Origin: Perilla frutescens
Taxonomy: Eukaryota > Streptophyta > Magnoliopsida > Lamiales > Lamiaceae
Direction: 5' to 3'
Length of the DNA stretch: 64,000 nt
NCBI GenBank assembly: GCA_026008535.1
Contig: BRKX01000004.1
Location: 15,029,501 to 15,093,500, forward strand
Shown: in pieces, positions 23,061 to 34,684 of the stretch
How positions within the stretch are numbered: the first letter of the stretch is position 1
Layout: every line of letters starts with the position of its first letter
Program-made: the position numbers and the translations under genes
Notes under the pieces: model-generated
Databases searched by the model: none
Told to the model about the DNA's origin: nothing
Seen by the model: the letters and a program-made list of their open reading frames with translations, nothing else

Positions 23061-23468
23061 AAACTGATCACAAGTTCCCCCATCAGTTCACTTCAACCAA
23101 TCAGTTGGTCGTATTCCAACTGATCCAGGATAAGCTTTTCACTCACACTATTCATCAAGCTTATTTTTGAAAAATTACCGTTGTGCTCATTATATTCTCA
23201 ATATTACACCCAACGGCTACAAATCGAAAATGGGTTGATTTCACACAAGTTGCCATTAAAGTCTCTGAGCCAGTAATTAATTGGCAACTACCAAAGTAGA
23301 AAGAAGAGATAAATATTTGTGAGATATAAATAGCAAAATCGACAGAAAATATTTTGCTATTTATGGCAACTACCCATTTTTGAAATCAGCCACTTCTCAG
23401 CCACTCGATCATAAAGCTGCTTACCATGTGGACGATAAAGATGCATGTAACATTAACTCAGTTGATTC
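23061..23468. other. Spacer between pseudogenes B and C (left half)
   Basis: AT-rich with no coding frame above background. Interrupted at 23474 by the Athila-like element, it continues at 30248-30431. TCCAT at 23469-23473 is the left target duplication. Confidence 0.5.
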
Positions 23469-23473
23469 TCCAT

Positions 23474-24822
23474 TGATGGGTCATTTTTCACCAAAAATAA
23501 TCCGACATGCAGTCGGTATGCCCACACTACCCAGAATAGTGGCAAGCAAGATTCTCTCCCAAAGGACCGGTGAGAATTATTCAACATTTTAGTCTGCAAG
23601 TAACCAAACCTTACGAATGAATATCTTGATTATAATGTAAAAATGAAAATAAAAGTAATAGAACAGAAAGTAGATTTCTTCACAGATTAAAAGGTATTTC
23701 GGTTTCCAATTAACTCCACCCTAGCTTAATCATTTCGATCATTGACACAATGATAAATTCAATTAATGAATGCGAACCAGTTATAGCCACCGAAGACACT
23801 TCTAATGCGGCCTAATTTCTCATTAGCTTCTCGATAATCAGGAAGACACTTCACTAATTATTTCCCTAATCGACTGGCAACCGTAAGAGACACTCTATAG
23901 ATTTAATGAGCCGACAGCTTTATGCACTAGAGAAACTCGATTCAAAACCAACAAACTCTGACACAGGATTGTCGAATTAAGACTGTTCTTCCCTCGATTT
24001 TGAAGAATCGTTGTACCACTAATTAAACCTAAACTACAATTACGGATGGCCGATTTAATTGGCTACTAATTAATCCCGGATTACTAAATATTTGCAAGTA
24101 CCTAGCAAAACCGAAACAATTAATAACTTTAAACACAGAGAATCACAGATACATTCATATAATTAAAGTATAAGAACAAATTAGATCTCACAGAATAAAT
24201 ACGCTAGGGATTCGTTAATCTTCACCGGAATAGAACGCGCTTAGCTTGAATTCATAATTGAATTGGCACTTCAGAAATTAATTGAAAAGAAGAACCATGA
24301 AAAGAAGAATGAAATTGAATAGTGAAAAAATCTGCAGAGAAAAATCATTTCTCTGTGTGTTTCTGGCGTCTGGAATAAACTGTACTGCTATGGATAGAGT
24401 CCTACTCTATCTAGATGTCTTTTTATACAAATCCTTAATTAATTAATTAATTAATTAAAAAGCATCATAATCCTATTCCAACTAGGAAAATAATAAAAAT
24501 AGAGTCCAACAATAATAAAAAAATAGATAGAATTTTCATCCATGGCCACAATTGGTGCAGATCCACTATCTCCAGCCCAAATACTCGCATAATCCATCAG
24601 TCGGTAAGCCCATACCGACTGCTTTCCAGACTCTTCAGCTTTTCTTCAATCCAATTACGTTCAAACCCTTCAAAATAATGCCATTATCTCCACTTCCATG
24701 TTAACCACCTGAAATAAACCACAAGACACAAATTCTTCCATAAAACTTGACCATGGGGTGAGTAACACTGCAAAAATATACAAAAAATGACTCAAAATAT
24801 ATACGAAATAACAACCTAATCA
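23474..24822 (-). repeat. 3' LTR of gag-protease Athila-like element (1349 bp)
   Basis: Plus-strand ends are TGATGGGTC (23474) and CCTAATCA (24822). The part 23766-24822 matches 29187-30242 base for base apart from scattered changes; 23474-23765 has no partner in the other LTR. Confidence 0.88.
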
Positions 24823-24858
24823 AACCCCCCACACTTAGACAATGCTCGTCCTCGAGCA
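24823..24858 (-). other. Polypurine tract with adjoining stem-loop
   Basis: On the minus strand AAGTGTGGGGGGTT precedes the LTR. Just upstream lies a perfect inverted repeat, TGCTCG (24843-24848) and CGAGCA (24853-24858), around four bases. A similar but imperfect arrangement precedes the polypurine tract of the 32316-43591 element. Confidence 0.7.
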
Positions 24859-26515
24859 ATACGAAACAAAAGACAGACTCAAGAAAGATGAAAATAAAAC
24901 AAGACAATCATTGGCAACCTTCAATGGAAAACAATCAAAGTCGGAGGCGAGATACAATCATCTGCAGACCACAAACCAATCTCTTGTTTCATAAAACTGT
25001 ACACATGCTTTTGATTCAAGTCAAAAACATGCAAAACCAATCTTGCCTCACCAAGATTCGCTCAAGTTCTCTCAAAAAAAATAAGGACAAAATTTAATTC
25101 ACACAAATCGTAACTTGATGCTTTCAAACATAAATTTGCCCATATGTCAAAATCTCTACCATGCAAATGAGATCTATACACAAATCAAAAGGTCTTTTTG
25201 CACGGGCTGTAACGGGGCTAGGGTGCATAGGTAGGATAAAAAGGATGAAATAGCTCAAATAACTGAAAACATGTAAGCATATCGAATATATTCACCAAGT
25301 TCATCTGCAACTTCCCAAATAAATCAACAAAAACCAAATTGTATGCTGGTTTCCAATAATACAGGGCAACAGAATAAATGATATCAATTAAGCGCAACCC
25401 CTTTTATTCTATGTTTGTTCTATTCTTTTTTTTTCATCTCTTTTTTTTTCTTTTGCTCTTTTTTTTTCTTTTTCATAATTTTCTTTTTGGAATAAAACAG
25501 AGACATATACACATTCGTCAACTCTCCAACACCAATATCTTCAAGTAGACTTTAAACTCATTTCAACACAAAAATACACTTACATGTTTTTAGGGGACAA
25601 GAGTAGGCCAAAAGGCTAAGGCTTAATTATTTAGTGGCTATTTATAATCAGAAAGAAATGGATTAGGCACAATGGGCTCACTAATGGACAATTAAGGGCA
25701 TGGATAATTTTTATAAGCCAAAGCAAGGGGTAGTCCTAAATGCCTTAATCATTTTCATGCAAAAAAACTCAAAAATGATGTGACTATGGAAACTGGGCAA
25801 ATCAGAAATTCAACATTCAAGTACGATACACTCAGCAAGAAAATGAATTGAGATTTCTCATATATAATGCTTATTAGGCTCAAATCTCACAATTTAGTAA
25901 ACTTCAACAAATTTGATTAAATTTTGCATATTTCCTCGTTCAAGAATAAATACAAGCATGTGCACATTTTAATCATAAAAGACAAACCATCCACTCAAGA
26001 CCAATCCCATATCATACTCTTTCTTATCATACAATCCATCTCAAGTAACCCAATGATTTGACACACCAAAACCACAGAAAAATGTTTTTTTTCTAAACAT
26101 AAAAGGCAAAAAAAACCAACTATCCCCCCACACTTAAACATCGCAGTATCCTCACTGTGCAAAAGAGGAGAGCAACCTAAAAGAAAAATATAAAAATATA
26201 TAAAAAAATATACAAAGGGAAGAAAATGCAAACTGTGCGGTTACTTGGAAGATGATCGGGAGAAGTTGTCGACAGCTTGTTCAATAGCAGCAAGTCGATA
26301 ACTGAGGTCATCTAGCTTGCTCTCGATCCAACGAGATGAGAACATGCTGGCTGTTCTGCTAAGAGAAAGAGATTAGGGCTCGATAAATCTGATTAGGGAG
26401 TTTTATTATTATTTTTTTTTTGAAATAAAAGAAAAAAAATTCAAATAAATGCTCGGGTTGCCTCCCCAGAAGCGCCCTTATTTAATGTCTGAGGCTCAAC
26501 ACAATCAGAATTCGA
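24859..26515 (-). other. Post-pol untranslated region
   Basis: No supported gene. Contains a T-rich low-complexity block (25425-25490) and a second polypurine-like string (minus AAGTGTGGGGGGATA, about 26122-26136) some 1.3 kb before the real tract. The small minus-strand Phe-rich frame at 25995-26231 shows no family features. Confidence 0.5.
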
Positions 26516-27850
26516 TCATGTGATAAATTCGAGGGTGGCCAGATCTACCCCGTCGAGAGTAGTCGTCTCCATCCCCGCACTTTTATGTTTCTTAAAAAGC
26601 TCGACCAACCTTGCTTCTTGCTCTTTGCAAAGAGCATTGCTCATGATGACAGGAAGCATGTCTTGCTCTCCCAGAGAAATATATTTCAGATGCTCTGAAA
26701 GCATCTTCAATTCCAACATTGGAGCTTTCATAATAGATGGCAAAATCGGCTCTGAGTTAGTAGATATGGGCATACTGCTTGACAGATGCCGAGTGGGAAA
26801 CTCATTGGTAGAATACAGCTGCATGATGACATCTCGAATCTCCTCATCTTCTTCTGTTATTGTAGTGGTTTCAGTCAGCCCACCAAAAAGTACCTGTTCC
26901 AACCTATCTTCCTTGAAATGGTTCTCAACAAAATCGTCAACCAAATGATCAACAATATCAACCATATACAAAGCTTCAGGGTCCTCAACATGCTTCATAG
27001 TTTCAAAAATATTAAATGTAATGATATCACCATCAAATTCAAAGCTAAGCATGCCCTTATTAACATCAATTTTTGTTTTTGTAGTTTTCATGAATGGCCT
27101 TCCTAAAAGAATCAGAGATCTATGTGCAGAGAATGAATCATCCATGTCAACTATGTAAAAATCCACAGGAAAAATCAAGTCATTAACTTTAACAAGAACA
27201 TCTTCAACCACACCTTGAGGATATGCATTAGACCTATCGGCTAATTGAATGACAACACGAGTTTCTTTTAAAGGCCCTAATTGCAATTCCTTATACATAG
27301 ACAAAGGTATAATATTGATAGATGCGCCTAAATCTAGCATTACTCTCTCAACCTTCTTACTGCCAATAATGCAAGGAATAGTAAACATACCAGGATCCCT
27401 ACATTTTTGTGGTAATTTTCTTTGAATAATAGCAGAAACATTTTCCCCAATGTTAATCCTCGCATCTTTCCCATACCGCATCTTTTTAGCACAAAGTTCT
27501 TTCAGAAATTTTGCGTATCTGGGAACTTGCTTGATGGCATCAATCAACGGCAAATTAATTTCTATCTTTTTAAACAGCTCAAGGATCTCCTTTAAATCAT
27601 CCTCCTTCTTGTTTCGAATCAACCTGGAAGGAAAAGGAGCTGCAATCAGTGGTTGAGAATTAGAAATTTTTGGTTCCCAACTTACCTTAGGTGGAAGAGA
27701 TTTATTAGGTTGTTTTTCCTCTGCAATGGATTCCTTCATTTGCACTTCAATATGCTCTTCTGTCTCTGTTTCTTTCTTCTTAGTCTCTAATTCAACTAAC
27801 TCCTTCGCACTTCTCAAAGTGACAGCGCAAACATGCCCTTTTGGATTCAT
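26516..27850 (-). CDS. Athila-like retropepsin region, open frame
   Basis: 444 codons without a stop, in register with the upstream gag frame. The N-terminal part is charged (KKKETETEEH..) and leads into PLIDAIKQVPRYAKFLKELC, then the protease core with MLDLGASINIIPLSMY, where the active site reads D-L-G, a variant also seen in the other Athila-type proteases here. VVIQLADRSNAYPQGVVEDV and LLGRPFMKTTKTKIDV follow. The usual transition into RT is entered (ALCKEQEARLVELFKKHKS) and then replaced by an unrelated 20-residue tail, marking the deletion junction near 26580. It would mature the gag polyprotein. Confidence 0.85.
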   Translation of the reverse strand: MNPKGHVCAVTLRSAKELVELETKKKETETEEHIEVQMKESIAEEKQPNKSLPPKVSWEPKISNSQPLIAAPFPSRLIRNKKEDDLKEILELFKKIEINLPLIDAIKQVPRYAKFLKELCAKKMRYGKDARINIGENVSAIIQRKLPQKCRDPGMFTIPCIIGSKKVERVMLDLGASINIIPLSMYKELQLGPLKETRVVIQLADRSNAYPQGVVEDVLVKVNDLIFPVDFYIVDMDDSFSAHRSLILLGRPFMKTTKTKIDVNKGMLSFEFDGDIITFNIFETMKHVEDPEALYMVDIVDHLVDDFVENHFKEDRLEQVLFGGLTETTTITEEDEEIRDVIMQLYSTNEFPTRHLSSSMPISTNSEPILPSIMKAPMLELKMLSEHLKYISLGEQDMLPVIMSNALCKEQEARLVELFKKHKSAGMETTTLDGVDLATLEFIT

Positions 27851-27856
27851 TTCAGT

Positions 27857-29186
27857 TTAGGATGAGAGTTTGCCCTGATTCGCTTGTAGCTTGTTCACCT
27901 GAGTGGCGAGCTGGGTGATTTGAGTGCCCATACTCCCCAAGGTAGCTTGTGTCTCTTGCTGGAAAGCTTTCTGACTCTGTGCCAGACTATTAACAAGTGC
28001 ACTGTTCTGCTCCAAACACTTCATGATATCGTTCATGTTTGGCGCAGTACGATCAGTATGGGCATACTGACCACCATGTGGCTGTCTCTGAGGTAAAACT
28101 CCAGGTGCCTTTTGATCGAGCTGTCTCCAGCGAAAGTTTGGATAGTCCCTCCAACCTAGGTTGTACGTATTTGAGTGCGGATCATAATTCCTCCGTCTAA
28201 GGGCATCTTGTTGTGCATCTCTGGATCCATAACATGTCTGTTCGATTGATGGATCTTGTAATGTAGGACAAGAATCAGTAAAGTGCCCATTCTCTGAACA
28301 CACTCCACAACGGACGTTTTTCATCTGTGCTACAGCTAGACCTCAAACTAGAGAAGTCAGAGCATCGATCATCTCATTGACACTGTAGCTGTCTGCTCGC
28401 TCAACTCCCTTCACAGGTCGGTATCGGTCATCATCCTCATCCTCATATTGCTGACCTCCAGAAACCATGTCGATGATGAGCTATTTCGCCTCTGCTAGAG
28501 TCTTGTTAGATAGCGATCCTCCGCTAGCAGCATCGACTATTTTCCTGTCACAAGTTGACATACCACGATAAAAATAGTTAGTGAGAAACTAATATTCAGA
28601 GAAATCATGGTCTGGACATTTGCAGCACAACTATTGGAATCTCTCCCAGTAGTCGGCTAGACTTTCATTATGTTTTTACTTGATGCTACTAATCGCCATT
28701 CTCAAATTTGCAGCTCTGGATTCCAGGAATAACTTGCGCAAGAATTGTTCTTCCAACTCATTCCAGATGGTAATCGAACCAGATAGAAGATCAAATAGCC
28801 AATCTCTGCCTTTGCCCTGCAAAGTATGAGAAAAAGTAAGCAATCTCAAATTATCATAAGAAAAACCTTGATGGCGTAAAGTAGAGTAAACTAAATCATA
28901 TTCGGCTAAGTGCTTATGGGCACTTTCTCCAGGTAAATCGCCGAACTTGAGTAGAACTTGAATAAAGCCAGGCCTTATTTCAGAATTCTGAGCAATATTA
29001 GGCAGAACGATGCAAATTGGTCGATTGTTTCTATGCCGGCCCAACTCCTTGATCTGTAGTTCTTGCTCAGGTGCTTGATTGTGAGCCATATCTTCTTCGA
29101 ACATTTGATCAATATCAAAACGTTCTGGTTCAGATGTTGAAGTTCCTTTAGACTCTCTTGCAATCTTCCTTAACTTCAATTAATGA
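27857..29186 (-). pseudogene. Athila-like gag
   Basis: One frame, continuous with the protease except for a TAA at 27857-27859 and about six internal nonsense codons, mostly in 28330-28680; no frameshift is needed. The capsid-like part includes PGFIQVLLKFGDLPGESAHKH, GKGRDWLFDLLSGSITIWNE and EEQFLRKLF. The nucleocapsid knuckle CGVCSENGHFTDSC is an intact C-x2-C-x4-H-x4-C motif, and a Gln-rich coiled-coil-like end follows (QITQLATQVNKLQANQG). The start is missing: the frame runs into LTR sequence at about 29187. Confidence 0.85.
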
Positions 29187-30242
29187 ATTAATGAATGCAA
29201 ACAAGTTATAGCCACCAAAGACACTTCTGACGTGGCCTAATTTCTCCATAGCTTCTCGATAATCAGGAAGACACTTCACTAATTATTTTCCTAATCGACT
29301 GACAACCGTAAGAGACACTCTATAGATTTAATGAACCGACAGCTTTATCCACTAGAGAAGCCCGATTCAAAACCAACAAACTTTGACACAGGATTGTCAA
29401 ATTAAGACTATTCTTCCCTCGATTCTGAAGAATCGTTGTATCACTAATTAAACCTAAACCACAATTACGGATGACCGATTTAATTGGCTACTAATTAATC
29501 CCGGATTACTAAATATTTGCAACTACCTAGCAAAACCGAAACAATTAACAATTTTAAACACAGAGAATCACAGATACATTCATATAATTAAAGTATAAGA
29601 ACAGATTAGATCTCACAGAATAAATACGCCAGGGATTCATTAATCTTCACCGGAATAGAACGCGCTTAGCTTGAATTCACAATTGGATTGGCACTTTAGA
29701 AATTAATTGAAAAGAAGAACGATAAAAAGAAGAATGAAATTTAATAGTGAAAAAATCTACAGAGAAAAATCGTTTCTCTGTGTATTTCTGGCGTCTGGAA
29801 TAAACTGTACTGCTATAGATAGAGTCCTACTCTATCTAGAAATCTTTTTATTCAAATCCTTAATTAATTAATTAATTAAAAAGCATCCTAATTCTATTCC
29901 AACTAGGAAAATAATAAAAACAGAGTCCAGCAGTAATAAAAAAAAAGATAGAATTTTCTTCCATGGCCCACAACTGGTGCAGATCCACTATCTCCAGCCC
30001 AAATACTCGCATAATCCATCAGTCGGTAAGCCCATACCGACTGCTTTCCAGACTCTTCAGCTTTTCTTCAATCCAATTGCGTTCAAACCCTTCAAAATAA
30101 TGTCATTATCTCCACTTCCATGTCAACCACCTGAAATAAACCACAAGACAAATTCTTCCACAAAACCTGACCATGGGGTGAGTAACACTGCAAAAATATA
30201 CCAAAAATGACTCAAAATATATACAAAATAACAACCAAATCA
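29187..30242 (-). repeat. 5' LTR of gag-protease element, truncated
   Basis: Matches 23766-24822 and ends at ..AAATCA before TCCAT. The inner end stops at a repeated TAATGAAT string, where gag begins at once, so the U5 end, primer site and leader are deleted. Confidence 0.85.
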
Positions 30243-30247
30243 TCCAT

Positions 30248-30431
30248 CAAATTGGACAGCTGATCAGCTAGATAGCACTCAAGTGCTCTCGATATATGCA
30301 TGCAAAGCTGACTATTTATATGCAAAGGAGAAAAGGATGAAGTTATCTTCAAAATCTATATCCTTCTCACTGCCAATAACTCAAATTTCATCACACTTTT
30401 ACAACTCTAACATCACAATTTCTCTACAGAA
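30248..30431 (+). other. Spacer between B and C (right half), leader of C
   Basis: Continues the sequence interrupted at 23473. It leads through an A/C/T-rich stretch into the ATG of pseudogene C at 30432. No separate gene. Confidence 0.4.
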
Positions 30432-32230
30432 ATGAAGACTCCATTCCACATGATGAAAACAAAACTGCTCGTGGCCAAGTTAAAGAAGGATAAATTTCTT
30501 GACCTAGAGCTTCTTTAGGCTCGGTTAGGTCCAGAAAGGTATTACAAGCTCATGGGTCCATTGGAGAACACTGGGCTGTTACCATTCTTGAAGATTGTTC
30601 CAGACATATCTCTGTCAAACCACGTTGCAGAATTCTATTACAACACTGAAATCATCAACGACAACATTGTCTCTGTCGTTTACAACCACATCATTACGGT
30701 GACTAAGAAAACAATGGAAACATTGTTCCTTCTTACTGGTAAAGGCCTCAAGTGTATGACTTACCTCTCCCAAACAAGTTCGAACTGTGGAATCCCTAGA
30801 AGCTGTCATACGTTCACCACAAGGATTTCTCACATCACCTGAAGGACAGCTTGCCCCTAGAGTTTGTCCAACTCTTGGACATTGTCGCTCATATTCTTCA
30901 CGACAACTTTGAGACGGTTCAGTTCTCCGACCTCGAAGCCAACCTGATGGCCACCTTACATTATGAATGCAAAGCTGACCAGGCCACATTTATTCTTGCC
31001 CAACTGCAACAAAACGTTCACCGAGCCATCATTGATCGCAAGATCGGCACCTCCCATGAGACAGTGGGGTTTGTCAATCACATCAATCATATCATTCTCG
31101 ATCAAATAAAGATACTCATCTCAGCTGGAGACATACTTTACCGAAGGGATATACTCATCACAATCTTCACTAACCAGAAGAATAGCTGCAGAGCTGGAAG
31201 CTCGAAGAAGAAGAAGTAGCCGGCAGATGAAAATGATAGCTCCGGTCGAGAAAAGAGACCGTTGATTGAGGCTGCCAATGACAACAAGGGAAAATAGCTA
31301 ATGACTGACAGTGATTCTCTCACTCACATGAGTGATCAGTTAACTGCTCCAGCAAGCTCCCAACAACTCTCCCTAGTCCGCAAGGACTTTCTGAAAAAAG
31401 ACTTCTCCGCTACCCTAGACCACCAGCTGAAAAGCTGCTATGGTCTAATTGAGGACATCGATGCCTCACTATTTAAGCATTTGAAGAGATATCTCTATTA
31501 TCACTTTTGGAGGTATCAAGTGGATGATGTCACACTGCTCCATCTTATTGAGACCAGTGGTGCGTCTTTCTAGATAAACGAAGGACATTGGAGTAAGAAT
31601 TAGACGAACTATCCATTGAGCACACCACCCTCTCTCTCTGAAATAATGGATTCTATGATCAAGAGAATCCAAAATGCAGTTCCAGGTGAGGCTCTCCTGC
31701 CAGATTTTGAGCCAACCAACTCTTCATCCACACCATTCTTTGAAGACATCACAGAACCTACCAATAACGACCTCTTCACCAACATGGCATCCCTCAACTT
31801 CAGAGATCAAGATCCCTCATCCCTCCCTGATCTTGGTCATCTTATGCCAATAGAAGAGGCTTATAATTGGTTGTCTTCACCATTGCTCAACCCTCCAGTT
31901 CTTCAAACCTGCGACAATAACTTATCGGCAACATTCTCTATCTTGCCAAACTTACCACTCCATCATATGATCCACAACAGCTCACCCTTTTGGATGATGC
32001 CAAAAAAGGGGAAGATAATAGGTATGATGATGGAAATGATGGAAATCTAACTCTCTGGGATCAAATCTAAAGAGAAGCACAACTCGAGAGGGAAGTTATG
32101 CTTCAAGGAGAAGCTTGGGGCATTTGAAGAGTTAGAGAAAAAGGAGAGTCAAGCAAGAGGAGAATGAGCTGAACTGATGAGCGGTGTCAAAAAAGAAGCA
32201 GAAGAGAGTGAAAATATCAAGAATTGATAT
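30432..32230 (+). pseudogene. Tandem pseudogene C
   Basis: Starts MKTPFHMMKTKLLVAKL at 30432 with a stop at codon 29. The frame continues as YYKLMGPLENTGLLPFLKIV and DISLSNHVAEFYYNTEI, aligning in order with A (YYELGNEII..LKTFIEA.., VYPEAVAEFFLNSDG). A second block at 31301-31573 has DASLFKHLKRYLYYHFWRY, corresponding to B's KLFKQLHGYFYWFNWRH. A Pro/Ser/Thr/Asp-rich tail follows at 31616-32050. Short Lys-rich segments and several stops lie between. Same strand and block order as A and B. Biochemical role unknown; it resembles env-like or ORF2-type proteins of plant retroelements only in general style. Confidence 0.55.
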
Positions 32231-32315
32231 TTTTTTTTGCTAACTGTTCTTAATTTTTCTTCTAAAATTGCCATAATCTCTTACATTTCCTTAAAAATGC
32301 TTCCAGTTTATGCTT

Positions 32316-32906
32316 TCATATTGAGTATAAAAATGGCCTCTCTAGTGTATGGTAGTCGAGTGAGAGAGGCAAGAGTATCGAAGGGTGCGTTGTGTATGTC
32401 TTCAAATTAGGTTTGAAACCCTAATTATAGGTGAAAACTAGTCAATCCGCAGAGCCAAGAAGCTCGGGTCAACCAAGAGAGTTGGGTCGACCCTGAGGGC
32501 TGTTTTTGTACAGGGTTGAGCCAAGCTAACTGAGCCATGTCAACCCTGTCCTTTGTAATTTGCTCATGGGTGGGTCGACCGAGACTTCCTTGGTCGACCC
32601 AATCCTGATTCAACTTTGCTTCAAAATCTAACGGGCTTTAATCTTAAAATCCACTCCATTAAGCTATAGTTAAGTCATTAATTAGGCCCAAGGCCTAATT
32701 AAATCATTCCTTAGCTTTCTCCAACTTCAATTGCTCAATTTTCGCCAATTATTCAACAATTTCCTCACTTAAGCTGCAAAACTCGCAAACACATTAAGAA
32801 TACCAAATGATAGAAATTAAAGCATAAAAGCTAGTAAAATACATAACTTCTTAAGATAAAAGATACCAGAACATGTCCAAAAGTTATGTAAAATACACAT
32901 CTATCA
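32316..32906 (-). repeat. 3' LTR of minus-strand Athila-like element
   Basis: 591 bp, matched by 43002-43591. Contains three perfect GGTCGACC palindromes (32485, 32573, 32592) and decayed forms such as GGTCAACC at 32467. Confidence 0.88.
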
Positions 32907-32946
32907 AACCCCCAAACTTAAATTGTTGATCGTCCCGAACAATGAA
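32907..32946 (-). other. Polypurine tract and imperfect stem-loop
   Basis: On the minus strand AAGTTTGGGGGTT abuts the LTR. Upstream, TTGTTCG and CGATCAA lie around GGA, a weaker version of the stem-loop seen at 24843-24858. Confidence 0.6.
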
Positions 32947-34684
32947 AAGAAAAAGAAAAGAAAAGACATGGGATGATAAAACAGTGCTTGTCTCGGAATT
33001 CTTCCTCCATATGTATCAAATCAATCATGGATAGATTAGATAGATAATATTAACAACACAATAGTCGGATTTACTAGAATAATGGAACCTCTTCAACAGG
33101 AAAATATAAATGTCTATGCTCGACCCTCACGTGAAGAAGGTATCCCTCATAATCAGAAAATACAGCAATCCTAATAAACTTACGAATCATCTGCCCTAAC
33201 ACCACATAAGTATACAATAAACTAGAAATCAAAAAGGACTTAAAGGGTTGTAGTGTTGACTCTTTGGACAGGTGGATAAAATATGGTTAAGTAGCTCAAA
33301 CCCAAATGTTCAAAATCCTAAAATAAAACCAACGCAACAAGCTTTGATCTCCCTTCACAAGTAGCATGTGAATTATCAACAACCAAACATATTGAATTTT
33401 CACAAATACACAACACGGTGTTGAATGGGTCTTTTATGCTCTATTCTGATTTTTTTAAGAGCTTATAAGACATCATCATCTATTTTTCTCAGCACTCAAA
33501 TTTATTTCAGCATGACATGAAAAATTAATTCGCGTCCCCTTGATCAATTCCTCAGAAGCTTAATATGTCCCTACTCATCCAAACATAAAATTTCTTAATC
33601 CCCCGGTTATCAAAGAAATGGGCTAAAAAGCTCAAATGGGTTGACTATGAATCTTTTACAGGTAGTTAAGAAAGCAAGAAAGAACAAGGGTAACAAAAAT
33701 GGCCTTAAATCATTTTTTCAGTACACGCATGTTATGTGGCTTCAAAATAGATACCAAAGCAAGTAAATAGGATTAACTGCATAACTGATTCACTCAAAGA
33801 AATAAACCATGCTAAGAAAAATAAATATCAATCAAAGCTCAATCAACTCACAGGCTTATTGTTCCAAAATTCTATAAATCCTCAATTTATACTGTTAATT
33901 CCCATCATCAATAATCATCTCGAATATTAATCATCGACATATAGAGTGGGAATTGTGTGTGTTTACCTAACAATGGAAAATATCGAGAGAATCACATCCT
34001 CATTGGCAACTGAATTCATCCATACTATTATTCTCATCCTCAATCATTCATTGTTCAATTATACCAATAATTCAAGAGTAACTTAAATAAACCATCTCAT
34101 AGACAGAGAAACTAAATCTAATTATTTCTCATAGATAGAGAAACTAAATCCATCAGAGTATCATAGAAAATCCAAAAAGTTCTGAAAAACAAAAAAAAAC
34201 TAACATGAGTAATCATAGCATAAGAGTTCTAAAAGCCGAGAGAAACTAAACTAAACCGTCCGGATGGCACCAAAATAGGTCGGCTTTCTACACCACACAC
34301 ACATCCCCCAAACTTATTCCAAATAAAAAGTTAATGATAAATATGCAAAAATGGTGGGGTAGAAGCTGAACATCTCCAATCAAATGGGAGGGGGTCTACG
34401 TGAGAGCAACGCGTCCAACCTCAGACTGAACTGTCGAAACAGCCTTATGACCTCGATCCAGTCATCGTGCAGCATCCCAACATCATCTCAAATTTGGTGG
34501 ATATTGGCTCTTATCACTAAGATATTGTGCTCTATGGCAGAGACGCGACTAGTGAGCTCAGTCACTGGGTGGTCTGATGGCAGCCCGCAACGGTTGTATC
34601 AACCAAAATATCTATCATGGCCTCTGAAGTCCTCCTCGAAACAGCCATGATCTGTCCCATCTCATGCTCCATCACACGCAGGAC
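32947..34684 (-). other. Post-pol untranslated region
   Basis: A/T-rich, no supported gene. A second polypurine-like string lies about 1.4 kb from the LTR (minus AAGTTTGGGGGATG, about 34304-34318), parallel to the one in the gag-protease element. The frame at 34384-34650 is antisense to a degenerate ORF and lacks family features. Confidence 0.45.

Larger units (their letters stand above)
23474..30242 (-). mobile_element. Athila-like gag-protease-only retrotransposon
   Basis: Minus-strand element flanked by perfect TCCAT duplications (23469-23473 and 30243-30247), with LTR ends TGAT..ATCA. On the minus strand it reads truncated 5' LTR, gag, protease, post-pol region, polypurine tract, 3' LTR. 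RT, RNase H and integrase are absent: the protease frame ends at 26516, and the GGGGAGGCAACCCGAGC segment, normally found after integrase in related elements, follows within about 60 bases. It therefore depended on enzymes from other elements. The 5' LTR has lost its last ~290 bases and the primer site. Confidence 0.88.

Noticed and set aside
25995..26231. 78-codon Phe/Leu-rich minus-strand frame
   Set aside because: Low complexity, in the untranslated post-pol region, with a start near T-rich DNA and no family similarity.
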